The notes below the pieces were generated by a model. The model saw only the letters and a list, made by a program, of their open reading frames with translations. It did not search any database and was not told the origin of the DNA. A program made the position numbers and the translations under genes. This document shows, piece after piece, positions 32,601 through 42,955 of a DNA stretch of 64,000 bases. Position 1 is the stretch's first letter, and every line of letters begins with the position of its first letter. Source of the DNA: Umbilicaria muhlenbergii (taxonomy: Eukaryota > Ascomycota > Lecanoromycetes > Umbilicariales > Umbilicariaceae); the NCBI GenBank assembly GCA_000611775.1, contig KK106981.1, positions 8,209,548 to 8,273,547 on the forward strand, in the 5' to 3' direction.

Positions 32601-33430
32601 GCTGTTGAGGAAGTAGTTTCCCGCTTCTTATTGTAGCCAGCTATCGATGGGGAGTCTGATCGATCATTCTCTTCCGTGGGTTGCTCCTCCTGGGTTCCGT
32701 TATCTTGCGACCGACGCTCCTTCCGTTCTTCTTGCTCCTGCCGGTCTTTCTGTCGCAGCTTCTGAAAGGAGGAAGTCGCGACATCATCGGAAAAGAGCGC
32801 TTTTCCACCCATGATTTTGCTGCCTTCTACATCGCCATTGTCATTCATTCCATGGTTCTTCACGGAAGTAGACCCTCCCATGGGAATCTTGTAGATTTTC
32901 TGGCGCCCTCCAAATAGATTGTTTCCTTCCCCATGTTTTGGTCGACCCATGATACTACCGTTATGGGAAGCGCCGTCATCCGTAGCATAGCCATCGCCTG
33001 ACCCATAAGACGCTGCCCTTCCTCCATAAGTAAATGGCGGCCTGATCGACCCATTTATAGACGCCGCCTCCGCGATGTCTGTCAGGTCATGATGGTTGAA
33101 GAGGTTAAGTCTTGATGCGCGTTTGGGAAAGAGCACGCTGTCGTCGTTGGCCTTTCCAAGCTTCGATTTCGGGTCGTCTTGTTCCCTAAGCATACTGAAT
33201 CGGGCTGAAAGATTTGGCAGTATTAAGCTCGTGCGAAAGTCGGTGGTGGAAGGTAAAGCGGTTGAGAGGTCAAGTCGAGGCATCGGGTCCGGTTCCTGTT
33301 GAGCTTTCTTGCTCCTCTTAAAGGACATTGACGCGAAAGAAGGTAAGGAAGGCACATCGAAATCGGTGGATGCTTTGCGCGCCAGCTCGTCGCCAGCGCG
33401 GGACTTTTTGCGGGACCGGAAGCGATTCAT
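29696..33430 (-). CDS. Large disordered hypothetical protein (about 1240 residues)
   Basis: A single long exon, rich in Ser, Pro, Gln and charged residues. It opens with a basic MNRFRSRKKSRAGDELARK, then DLSTALPSTTDFRTSLILP and further short conserved-looking islands such as GRQKIYKIPMGG, TRRLYGQGLDQHMHDQQSSALTRL and ARQILEQATALRNHESEKLKQML (a helical segment near 790). I recognise no catalytic domain. It may be a signalling or cell-polarity scaffold, but this is a guess. The last 40 residues are Arg/Gly low complexity encoded by G runs. A different frame ends at 29592 with a more protein-like tail (EPDFVDPRVAGAMF), so the annotated end may be wrong. Confidence 0.75.
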   Translation of the reverse strand: MNRFRSRKKSRAGDELARKASTDFDVPSLPSFASMSFKRSKKAQQEPDPMPRLDLSTALPSTTDFRTSLILPNLSARFSMLREQDDPKSKLGKANDDSVLFPKRASRLNLFNHHDLTDIAEAASINGSIRPPFTYGGRAASYGSGDGYATDDGASHNGSIMGRPKHGEGNNLFGGRQKIYKIPMGGSTSVKNHGMNDNGDVEGSKIMGGKALFSDDVATSSFQKLRQKDRQEQEERKERRSQDNGTQEEQPTEENDRSDSPSIAGYNKKRETTSSTASGPTNVRNSTAATSVASQSTPSLQAAQAPSPATFAKPMPSPSLDRSFTKTRRLYGQGLDQHMHDQQSSALTRLDTIQRQRANGGTAIKRLSQSRSATGLNDMFHRSGPLYASNNFRAASPIRYITPPGLGDFDLGLGNGQVISSENIARPLSPPLSRPMSPVMGIGDETSPLATALQPNDRGKATAMGAFNKPTEQFSEQQYAQRQLQLQNGRSTPSQGRGSPSPVLSRDSHEASRARKGSLTSFQSRSESTPHAAESHLNDPGIGSVLQTSNTHANIPNFDGRSDEGGTFLAGTSSSELGSSEGDEEAERQSSHQLPDKAQRESLARAADERTLKHISESSQRRPLFPDQPSGRVYMDLSEEDVHDSLSQKTTIQPLTNSERRSVMSEPMDSPTLGPMIGLRGLIKAHLRNDSGQSSIYPPESPGTAARFASYNLTPDHPTGDERPSSEADDTPIHDSLETRQWNGEPLDITSPEDDDPTPPWAYSRARQILEQATALRNHESEKLKQMLGDNKAQRVLGGEAPRLNPYHSAAWKDQVNKVRHSRGASTETQQEREDFANELAERRKRVQDNLAEFVSGDSEPASSLPGNGIPDNGPSKPSNAFAMLRSKSSHASLHHDKNSKALKMLGIHDSPLPSARSTIWNDGKERALRGLGHGPKSPTSLVSAAFQFQRTPPGSRAGPDSISDGSIRKPSSSHSGPSPPSSRSSDRDRSSPEGALGKWRNRTGGRMRDDLKKPDGAAAAAAREHMAPPARNHSDGYGVVSASPAPTPTQHPAPGLRSVSGRPRSPSRSASTPAYFDRATILPIPIQTNLSNRSPRASPSSPSVFAASHQHDMSPTMMASPTMLSPRSHPQPQPHPVPAPRKRPVNKSDISEPTFMSSTSSVSTVALPVGASLSNGMVDSGSDSGAAPAPPPVPRIDPRRRGRGRGAQGLGVVVGEKEKEKEGGRRAEGEGGQRGRGGGRGGS

Positions 33431-35745
33431 AGCGGTTGGCTCGAGTGTGTTCGTTCTCTGTGATGTCTGGCTAATCTGCGATCAACTACAGTCGCGTCGT
33501 AGCTGCGACCTTTTCGGACGTAGCAGTCTCGCGATTCTTACGCGCAAACCGTTTTGTAGAAAGTGACAGTACCGTCGGTGCGAAGTGAGGTCCAGATATC
33601 CTGCGCCTAGCATTCAATGTAGGTTCACGCAAGATGAATATCCTCCCCGACTCTCTATCCCATTGAAGGACGTTACACTCTGTCTTCACCCAGTTCCTTA
33701 GTGCCACCACGCCCAGTCAACCAGATCGCAGCAGCCAAGGCCCCTCGAAGGCAGCAGTCGTCGACGAATTGTCAGTGCCAAGGCGCGTGTCCAGTGTTGG
33801 CTCGTGGCAATGGCCCAGGAATGTTCGGGGTCCTGGGAAAGATTGGTACTCGATCGATTGGAGTCTGTGGAACGTAGATGAGCACGTTGCCGGTTATTAG
33901 GCGGACGTTTCTAGAATTTGGCAGCCTGCTGCATCAATTCGCAGTTGACGATAGTCGAATAAGGACGGCGTCCGAGTGATGTTGACAGGAGATGAGATGA
34001 GAAGACACAAACAAATAATGCGACGCGGTGATATTGACTTGAGTCGAGGCTCGGTGAGAATCGCACGCGACGGTACGGGGGGATCGTGGTTAAGCAATTT
34101 CAATAAGGTAGCGACGGTTGTCCCACGAAGAAAAAGGTTCAGGGGCGCTTTTCTTGAAAGACTTGGGGCGAAATGATGCAGAAGTTGAGGCAATCGCCCA
34201 TTCACCACTTGGCCCTCCTTTTCGCGTGTCCCTGGGGGCAAGCAATAGGCGTGTAATAGGGTGGAATAGGGTGCAGTAGGGTTTAATAGGGTGCAATAGC
34301 TTCGGGCTGTCCAGGCGGGATGCAGTAGTTGCACGGTAGCGCCGAACTTGCCTGCAATCCCCGGTCTGATGCCAAGCAATTAGGCCATGGGGGGACGTGT
34401 GGGTGTCGTGATTCGCAGCAGCAGTGTGGCTCCTTCTGCATGGAATCACCTTGTCGAGTGGTACGTATTAGCATATCATATGAATGCGCAGCGAACGGCC
34501 TTTCCACCATGCTCTTGATGATGGCATTTCCGCAACATGCCAACTGGTATTCTTATGGCCGCATGCTACAGGGCCCGACGGTGGTGCCTTACAGCTGTCT
34601 TTTCCTGAAACTCGACATCACACCACGTTGCCGAGCTCGAACGCTTCCGCTAAAGGGTGCACAAACATCCAGGAGGCGCGTGCAGTGTGCACAGCATTGG
34701 CGGCCTGCATCTCAGGGTCTCCCGGACGTCTCATCTCGGGGAGGCTGGGAGAACTTTGGGTCTTGGGGCCTATTTCCCCAGGAAAGGGGCCTGCAACAGT
34801 CGGATTGGCCACCCAAGTGCCGATTGGATGTTACCGACAGGGATTGCACGTGAGCGGTAACGGAAGGCAGGGAACATGACCAGTGAGCACATGAAACTTC
34901 GACAAGGACACATCTCCGCCAAAGCAACCAGGCCGGCGAGACAAGGGTCGAGTTCCCACTCCTTCGGCCTCCTCGACGGTCGCCGCACCTTTCAGCTTGG
35001 GTCAACGCTGTTTGACGGCCGGTTCCGCTTCGACTTCCCATTCGCCACATTAACGGCAAACACCAAAGGAATCAAGCTGTGTTGATTATTTCTGGCACTC
35101 CAAAAACACAAGTGCCGAGTCTGTCGCGACGTAAGGCGTTCCCGCACGCAAGGGCCGTTTCTGTGCATCGTCGAAGCTCGTTTCAAATCGACTTTCAAAT
35201 ATCGTTGCATGTACAGAGTACAAAGACCCTGCATGATCCATGTACTTCAACATCCATTGGCTTAATAGACGCTCGGGTCCCCGAATGGTCCGCTTGATGG
35301 AGGCTTGCATCGAATGAACACGCAATTCAGTTCAATCCTCCGCATTCGGCTAAGGAGGCGTATCCGCTGTCGTACATGCGGTCGAATTAGGGCTCGCGTG
35401 GCTCATTTGATGTCATGTCAAATCTCCGGGGGGGTTCTCGAACTTGTCGAGTAGGTAATCATGGTTGTGCTCGAAGTGCTCTTTGCGTATTCTTGCTAGC
35501 TGAATGTGACGAGGCTGGGTTCGACAGGATGCGGAGTCCTCAAGGATATCGATTGAGTGGCTGCTAATGCTGCCTCGCAACTAGTACCCTCCGACTACAA
35601 ACACGATTATTTGCTGCGACGCAGGATGTCTCCGGCGTTGAGAACCATAGCTGACGTAAGAAAACCATATTTCTACAAGGTCCGCGAAAGGACTAAGCCG
35701 TGGGAAAGGGTAAGCACATTGTCGACAACTCATGATACCAAATGT
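33431..35745. other. Gene-free 2.3 kb upstream region
   Basis: This lies upstream of the large hypothetical gene and downstream of the glucosidase II beta gene. Many overlapping short frames are present on both strands, none with family features. It carries a 10 bp tandem array. Confidence 0.5.
34241..34300 (+). repeat. 10 bp tandem array, consensus GTGNAATAGG
   Basis: Six adjacent 10-mers: AGCAATAGGC, GTGTAATAGG, GTGGAATAGG, GTGCAGTAGG, GTTTAATAGG and GTGCAATAGC. Spacing is exact and the variation is at two or three positions. The AATAGGGT core recalls telomere repeats but the period is 10, one helical turn. Confidence 0.8.
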
Positions 35746-37577
35746 CTACAACTCGTCCCTAACCCCCTCCCCCTTCTTCCCATTCCCATTCCCATTCCCC
35801 GCCACCTCACAAACAGCCGGCGTCCCCACCTCCATGCGATAAACACACTTTTCCTCCTCCACAATCTTCCAGATCTCATCCGTCTCCGCGCACCCCAACA
35901 CCACCATCGTGCTCCGGTTCGGCCCGTTCCAGCAATGCTGCCCGTTCTCATACCGTAGCACCACCCTCTTCCCCGACCCGAGCCCCTTGCCGTCCGGCGG
36001 CATTTCTTCATCAACGACAATAGAGTCGAGCCGGACGAAATTACCCATGCCCGTGTCGCCGCCGCCTTTCTTGGGCTTTTGCTTCGTTCGCTCCAGCCAG
36101 CAGAGCTCGTAGGTGTATTCGCCGGAGTCTTTGGAAATGCATTTGCCTTTGAGGGCGCGGAAGACATCGTCCAGGCCGTAGTCTTTCTCTAGGTCTTCTT
36201 TGTGCCGGCTGAGCGTGTCCTTGCTGCCGTTCAGATCATCCTGCGCTGTCTGCAGGGTCTTGCGCGCGTCGGCCACAGCTTGCGGCTCAGTGTCTGAGGC
36301 GCCGGCAGGGGCGAGAATGCCGTTCTCGATGAGCATGATTCGTAGATCCCGGAGTTTCTGATCGACCCAGTCACGCGCCGGCTTTGGGAGGTATTCTTCA
36401 AATTTGTACACTAGGATATGTCAGCAAGAAATTCACGGGTTTGATGTATGGCCCGTTTCACTCACAAACGTCAACGTCGCTTTCGTCCTCCGGTCGTTCC
36501 CACTCCTCCCATTGTATCGTCCCAGTCTCGGAATCTGGCTTCACAATCTCATCCAGGTCTCGATCATGAGCGGCATCTCCATCTGCCGGCTTGTCACGTG
36601 CTGCATATTCCTCCCAGCTCCTGACCGCCCTCTTGACGCCTTCGTCATTGAAGTTGGGGTTGTATTCTTCCTTGAATGTTGTCAGAATAGCCTCCAGTTC
36701 CTTGATCCGCTCTCTTCCCGCATCGCGCTGCTTCCGGACGCCCAACAATGACTCCCTCAATTCTTCGATCCTTCCCTTGGCCAACCCAGCTAGAACATTG
36801 ACTTTACTGCCCTTGCCTGGTGCCCTCACTATTTTACCCCTCTCCTTCCTCTCCACCTCAGCGAGTTGAGTCTCCAAATTCCGCACCTTCATCTCCTGAG
36901 CTCCAATTTGTGTCTGTATGTCTGTAATGGCAGCTTCAACCTCCTTCCTTAGCCTCGTGGCCTCAACTACCAGCTCTTTCCGTTTCCGACTCGCAGCTCC
37001 GAGTGCCTTGTTCCTCTGCTCCTCAAGTTTCCTCCACTCCTTCCCAATCTCCTTGCACTTATCCTCGCATACTGTGCCTCCGACATGGGCCCATTCATCG
37101 CTACCATCACAGCAGAGGTCATAGTCGCAGACACCATCGTTGACGGTCAAGAAGGGGATGTAGTTCCCCTGGTGGCCCTTGTTCTTACAGTAGTACCCTG
37201 GTAAGGCGAGCGTCGTATTTACATCCGTAACAGATATGTCGCTGGGCGAAGATGGTGATAGGGGCGAGAGGTACGAGCATGCAGAGGTGCCCGGCTCGTC
37301 CGACCCATCGGGGCAATCGCAATAATCGTCGTTAACTTGGGAAACAGAAATGTGTACTGAGGGATTGGATATGCATGTAAAAGTATCGGTCGATGTGTAG
37401 AATTTTGCGACTGCGATGCTGTCAGTTGTATTCCTTCTCAACTGCGAGACGAGCGGTGAAGAAGCTCAGGGATGAAGACCAACATTCAGGGCCTACTCCA
37501 CGGGGCCGTGGCGCGTCAGCTGCAGTTACGTAGCTGCCCGCGGTGGAGAGTAACAGGAACACATCAAGCGTCCTCAT
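35746..37577 (-). CDS. gtb1: Glucosidase II beta subunit (PRKCSH family)
   Basis: Three exons, 37577-37484, 37410-36466 and 36410-35746, join to 567 residues. Both introns have good borders (GTTGGT/GCAG and GTGAGT...GCTGAC...CTAG) and the joins restore PEFAKFY and VLYKFEEYLP. A signal peptide (MRTLDVFLLLSTAGSYVTA) leads, followed by two cysteine-rich LDLa-type modules (NDDYCDCPDGSDEPGTSAC and DGVCDYDLCCDGSDEW), a long coiled coil (about 135-290), and a C-terminal mannose-6-phosphate receptor homology domain with ENGQHCWNGPNRS. The protein ends RDEL, an ER retention signal. It holds the catalytic alpha subunit in the ER lumen and recognises mannose on N-glycans during glucose trimming. Confidence 0.93.
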
Positions 37578-37891
37578 CCTCAAGGGTTACTTTACATGAA
37601 CATTGGAGATGTACAGGAGCATAGGCACAAGTTGCTACGTTGCTATTTCAAGGGATTAGCACAAAGCACGAAGCATGCTCGCTTGCTGTGCTTGGCGCCA
37701 CTTTATGCAAATTGTGCGAACTCCACCGTTTCTTTTCGAGAGTATCATCCAACGACTTTCTATGATGCTGTAGCCATTCTTGTAAGACCTGGTATCTTTG
37801 TGCACGTGACCCGTAGACGCCTTACGCTCCGATTGCATTTACCGCCAACGCCCCATGACCGTTTCCCCCATGACCGTTTCCCCCAAGTCCT
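37578..37891. other. Short intergenic gap
   Basis: Promoter of the glucosidase II beta gene and 3' end of rtf2. A 15 bp tandem pair (ATGACCGTTTCCCCC-type, 37855-37884) lies just beyond the rtf2 stop. Confidence 0.6.
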
Positions 37892-38962
37892 TCATCGCTT
37901 TGCGCCTGCCGGGATCGAGAAACCTCTCGTCATAAAGTCTCCATCCTTCTTGGGTACACCATTGTCTGACGAGAACAGACTTTTCAGATTCTTGTTCTCC
38001 GCAAGTTTCCGCCGTTTGTTCTTCTCCTGCTGCTCGGCCAGTACCTTCGCAGTCAATGAAGCTGTAGCCACGTGCTTGATCCCGCCACTGGGTGTCGACG
38101 TTCCGCTGCCCGGCATGGATCCCTTTGCAGACTTTGGCTCCTTAAGAGCGTTAAGAGGGTCAGTTGCGTGATCAAGTCCTTCTGCTTGGGTGTCGCCATT
38201 CTTCTTCCTCTTCTTCCCTGATCCTGAGGCCTTCTTCAGTGAGTGGGTAAGCCCTTGATCTTTGAGCTTCTGTGCTCGAGACATTAGGCGCTCTTGTTCC
38301 GCAGACGAGCTCGGTAATATTGGTATAACGTTGTCGGTAGTGTATGGCTCATTGCACTGGACCATGTCAGCAGTGCTGTCGATCGCATGCACCGGACTGC
38401 TCACCTGTAAACAGTTCTCGCCAGAGACTTCCCGTATGGCACTCTCTAGGAAAACATGACCACATGGCACCAAATACACAGCTTTCACCCCTGGACCCAA
38501 TGTTTTGTTGGTGATAGGGCACACCCATTTTAGTCCTTGCGGGCTCGCCTTCCCACCTTTTCCCGCACCATCCCCCTCTTCCGACTGAAATTTGACCTCC
38601 ACGACATCGCGAAGGCTCCTTACGCGACCTTCGAGCACCTCCTCGTTATCCGATTTGCTCACGCCCGGAGTTCCATCGCCAGCTGGCAGTAGAAATTCAA
38701 GGATGGCATCCTTGGTGTAGAGCTTCCCAGATGAGTCGGAGACAACGGGCTCTTTCAGCGGTTGGTGCGACAAGGGACAGGTAGTCCAATGGTACACTTG
38801 CTGTTCCTGCTGGGTGGCTTTGAGGTCGGTCGTGGTGGGAATGCGCGCGGCCTCCTTTACCAGCTCGCGCCGCTTAGGGATACTATTTGTACCTTGTCAG
38901 TGATGATACGTCAAACAAGGTATGGTTATCGTCAACACGTACCTGCCACCGTCGTTTCCCAT
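37892..38962 (-). CDS. rtf2: Replication termination factor 2 (Rtf2)
   Basis: Inferred exons 38962-38943, 38882-38405 and 38356-37892, 320 residues. The N-terminus MGNDGGSIPKRRELVKEAAR is the family hallmark and is only recovered by splicing the first intron (GTACGT...ATAG). The second intron is 48 bp and in frame (GTGAGC...GCTGAC...CCAG); removing it creates NCLQCNEPYTTDN. The central RING-like Rtf2 domain follows (YHWTTCPLSHQPL, WVCPITNKTL, YLVPCGHVF). The C-terminus is Lys-rich (KKRKK), probably nuclear targeting. Rtf2 stabilises paused replication forks and also affects splicing. Confidence 0.92.
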
Positions 38963-39288
38963 GTTCGACGTATTAGTACTGCTTGCGAGGAAGGCGTGCT
39001 GGTACGGTGGCACGGGTGGTTGACTCGAGACATGGGTCTTGGCCATACCTCGGTAGTGTATATGTAGGCTAAGCTTGATTGGGCCGACGGCAAGTGCAGC
39101 TACCTTTTACTCCTCCATGCTCTAGCTTGGTAATCGGCATCACGGCACCCATGGGGTGACGCGGTCTGGGGGGAACAGCGGGAGGCACAAAAACAAAGAA
39201 ACGCGGGGATCCTGCGACGCTCTTTCTCTGTCATCATGAAACGCCGTTCAGTCTCATCCTTCATACATTCCCCTGGAAAGCGCCGGCA
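38963..39288. other. Bidirectional promoter region
   Basis: A 326 bp spacer between rtf2 and the MFS carrier gene, which diverge. No further feature is seen. Confidence 0.55.
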
Positions 39289-40800
39289 ATGATAGAAAAG
39301 GGGATCGACGATTCGGCCGAATACAGCGGCGAGGGGGACAGCGAGAGACACTCTGCATCCCCCGTTTCAACTGCAGATGTGCCATCCACCAATTCACCTG
39401 AGACGGAGACCAACGAAAAAGTCATAGCTGCAAAGGCAGAGGCTCCTCCAAATGGAGGTCTCAAGGCCTGGACTCAGGTCATTGGCTCTTTCTTTCTGTT
39501 CTTCAACTCATGGTATGTTTCACCTCGAATCCTCTTCTATTTTCTACCGCAGGATGAGAAGAGCTTCCACAAAGCTTCGCTAACGCAGATAATATCAGGG
39601 GTCTAATCAACGCCTTCGGAGTCTATCAGATCTACTACGAAATCGGCTTTCTCAGCAATCAATCGCCGTCGAATATCTCATGGATCGGTTCCATCCAAGC
39701 ATTTCTTCTGATGATAGTCGGCGCGGTGACCGGTCCGCTTTATGATGCCGGCTACTTCTATTATCTCATTGGCACGGGCTCCTTCATGGTTGTTTTTGGC
39801 CTGATGATGACCAGCTTGTGTACGGAATATTGGCAAGTCATGCTTGCGCAGGCGATCTGCGTTGGACTGGGATGCGGCTGTATCTTCGTTCCTTCCGTTG
39901 CCATCCTTCCTCAGTATTTCACAACAAGGAAGGCCTTTGCGATGGGCATTGCGGCTAGTGGAAGTAGTTTGGGTGAGTGACGTGGTTTTGAACAAACCTG
40001 GCAGAAGCCTGCCGCTGCATCATTACTGTCGCTGATGTTCACCAGGTGGTATTATATACCCCATTGTTTTCTATAAGCTCCAACCCCAGATTGGCTTGGC
40101 GTGGACTACCCGCGTTATTGGATTTATGGCCTTGGCAACCTTCTCCATTTCTCTCAGCCTCATGCGCATAAGAGTCCTCCCGAAACAGAGGCGCGCTTTC
40201 TTGGAACTAGCAGCGTTCAAGGAACCGGCCTTCGCGTCCTTCACCGCTGGATTTTTCTTTGCCTTCATAGGCCTTTATACGCCCATCTACTATGTTCAAA
40301 GCTATGCAATTATGAAGCGTATTACGAGTACCAAGCTCGGCTTCTACATGCTTCCAATCCTGAACGCATCCTCAGTGTTTGGCCGTGTGGTCCCGAACTT
40401 TTACGCCGACAGGCTTGGACCTCTAAATATGCTCATACCGTGCTGTCTCGCGTCTTGCGTCCTGATCTTTGGTTGGATCGGTATTGAAGATACTGCAGGC
40501 CTCATCGTTTTCGCATTACTCTTCGGTTTCTTTTCTGGCACATTCGTCTCACTCCCCCCTACGGCCATAGTGAGTCTGAGCCCGCATCTTGGCGTTGTTG
40601 GAACGCGTATGGGCATGGCTTTCACGGTGGCGAGTCTGGGCCTCCTCGTCGGTACGCCTGTGTCTGGTGCCATCCTCCACAGTACTGGGAAATGGATTGG
40701 ACCTCAGGCTTTGGCTGGTGCGACTACGTGTGTAGCGACTTTATTTCTGGTCGTTGCACGCATCTGCAAAGTGGGTACCAGGATCTCTGTAAGAGCATGA
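39289..40800 (+). CDS. MFS carrier, monocarboxylate transporter-like
   Basis: Three exons, 39289-39512, 39599-39972 and 40046-40800, 450 residues. Introns are GTATGT...CTAAC...TCAG and GTGAGT...GCTGATG...CCAG, and the joins give FFNSWGLINAFGVYQ and SGSSLGGIIYP, both characteristic of the fungal MCT-like MFS branch. A hydrophilic tail of about 55 residues leads into twelve membrane spans. It should sit in the plasma membrane or an organelle and carry a small organic acid or related solute; the substrate is unknown. It shares a short promoter with rtf2. Confidence 0.88.
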
Positions 40801-41703
40801 TTTTGCTGAATGTACATTGGGTTCTATTGCGCTTGCTTTCCACGCTTTTTCATTTCGGTTGAAAGAGTGTACAGCTATCTATAAAGGTGTCGGCGTTGGC
40901 TAGGCCCGGAAAGCGTTGTACCTTATGCATTCGAGGGCACAGAGGGCTGCATAAACCGATCGATTACTGAGAATCTAGGGCACGTACGGGGCGCAATGGA
41001 GTCCCTTACACGTTAGAACATTTTACTGTACTGTGTCTTGTCTACGATCATTGCCTGGTGTGTTGTCTAGGATTCTCCAATTTCTGTGTTTCTATATTCC
41101 TACGTCACAATTCGGATTACGTGTGGTAGGACAAAAGCCAGAAGAGCAGGCGGATTGGATCCTAGAGCGAGTAAAGTGAATCTTAGAGCGGGCGGATTGG
41201 ATCTTGCAGCGTTGTGTAACAAGCCTGATATTGCATCTTGCAGGCACAGCATTCTGAAAGGCTGGATTGCAACTCACCGATGTTCACCCTATTGCAGCTA
41301 CGTCGCAGCGGACATAAGCTAGGCTCTGCCTCCATTGGTCGTTTTGAAGATACCTTAATAACCGATCGCAATAGATGGAGTTACATGCTCCGTAGGACTA
41401 AATTCTCGATGTAGACCAGCAGAGGGCACCGATCGAATATAGCACACCGCCACGACGGTCAAGGGGTGCATTGAGTGATTCCTCATCATATAAAACCTCT
41501 CAAACTCAACTAGGTAGGAGCGCGTGTTGTGTCGTGGGTTGGAACACCGGCATGGTCGGGCAGATATCGTGGTCTCTTATATCAGCGAGATTAATCATCA
41601 TAAGCACTTACAGAGTAAATATGTGAGGCTCTCCTGATAGGGAGAAATCGGATTCCTAGTCTGACTATAAGATCAAAAGAAAGGTAACTAGTTTGGAAGG
41701 TCA
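40801..41703. other. Intergenic with 21 bp repeat
   Basis: A 900 bp spacer between co-directional genes. Apart from the 21 bp array it holds only short, featureless frames. Confidence 0.5.
41143..41205 (+). repeat. 21 bp tandem repeat, three copies
   Basis: Units 41143-41163, 41164-41184 and 41185-41205 all start AGAGC. Copies 1 and 3 are nearly identical; copy 2 has diverged. In one frame they encode seven-residue steps (RAGGLDP, RASKVNL, RAGGLDL), but no larger gene includes them. Confidence 0.8.
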
Positions 41704-42495
41704 ATGTATATTGTAGCGTCCAAGCTATCCACAAGCATGTCGTTATCACAGCTGCCACCCGAGCTACTCACCGGCATCTTCGAGTTCGTCGATCCCGAGG
41801 GCCTCTTCCACCTCTGCCTGACCTCGTCTACATGCTATGATGTGATCAAGCGTCACGAGGAAATGCTCTGTCGAACAATTGCCGAAAGACACACTCTCGC
41901 ACAATACCCCCACCGAGCCTTGATCCCCCCCGTGCAATGGCTTCAAACTCGATGGCATCGCTACCAGCTCAACACCGCTCTGGCGAGCACGGTAGACGCC
42001 GCCGACTTGGGACGGAACGGTCAACATCCAGACCTAATCCTCGCCTTCCGCCACGCCCTCGACACCCTCTGGACCTACGACGACGCCATGAAAGGCAAAA
42101 TCGTCGACCCGGCCGCGGACCCGCTTCGTACGTGGGTTAACAGCACGCCGCTAGATAAGATCGATATCATGAGCATGCAGGTGTCCATGTACGCGGGCAT
42201 GCTTATGAAGCTGACGCCCCAATACGGGCGTCAGGATTTGGACCCGGGTCCGGCGCATGAGATGGTGTTGACCATGGGCATCCCCTTTCTCGTGGCGGCG
42301 CTGGTGGACGGCGCTGAGGATGCGGTCGAGGTGGTTAGGGCGACTTCTGCTCCCGGGGCGAAATATATTCGGGCTTCGAAGTCGGCGATGCAACTTTTGT
42401 ATGAGGAGCGCAATCGGAAAGTGGCGATGCTACAGGATCTACTGGGGGTTGTGTTTGAAGGGCCCGGCGGTCAAGGGCCGTGGGTCGTAGGCTGA
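41704..42495 (+). CDS. F-box protein
   Basis: A single exon of 263 residues. An F-box occupies about 13-50 (LSQLPPELLTGIFEFVDPEGLFHLCLTS pattern, Leu-Pro-Pro-Glu then helices). The remaining 200 residues are helical without a known substrate-binding repeat. F-box proteins link a target to the SCF ubiquitin ligase through Skp1; the target is unknown. ATG 41737 (MSLSQLP) is an equally good start. Codons are C-rich in the first half and G-rich in the second. Confidence 0.8.
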   Translation: MYIVASKLSTSMSLSQLPPELLTGIFEFVDPEGLFHLCLTSSTCYDVIKRHEEMLCRTIAERHTLAQYPHRALIPPVQWLQTRWHRYQLNTALASTVDAADLGRNGQHPDLILAFRHALDTLWTYDDAMKGKIVDPAADPLRTWVNSTPLDKIDIMSMQVSMYAGMLMKLTPQYGRQDLDPGPAHEMVLTMGIPFLVAALVDGAEDAVEVVRATSAPGAKYIRASKSAMQLLYEERNRKVAMLQDLLGVVFEGPGGQGPWVVG

Positions 42496-42955
42496 CGTGA
42501 GAGGGATTGTGCATTCTGGACGATAGGTTATGAATGAAGGGTGTAGGGCTATGAATGATGAAATGAATGACGAGTTCGGTTAGCGCTCATGCTGCCTTAT
42601 ACTCGTATAGTACTCGCACTCCTATAATGGGACTGGGTGGGGCCGATGGAGCTTACCGTTTCCGGCGGCGCGGGGCACCGTTTTCACCGTAGACTTGCGC
42701 AGCTCGTCCAGCTGGCCAGGCACTTGGTTACTCATCCGTGTCATCGGACTCATCGCTTTCGTCCAATTCGTCTTCTTCTTCTTCTTCGTCTTCCGAGCAC
42801 CTCATCCTCAACTACCGGAGCCATTCCTGTCACTGTCAATTGATGAAGCGCCCGTCTCGGAACATTGATAATTGCATCCTGGACACTGAATATTAAAAGT
42901 TCTTCCAAGAAATGCCATCGACCACTCTTGCTTTACCCTTTGTCTCTGACTAACC
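42496..42955. other. Intergenic
   Basis: A 460 bp spacer with TTC-rich stretches near 42765-42795. No gene is seen. Confidence 0.5.

Noticed and set aside
34241-34300. Interstitial telomere sequence
   Set aside because: The period is 10 rather than 6 and no TTAGGG run is present.
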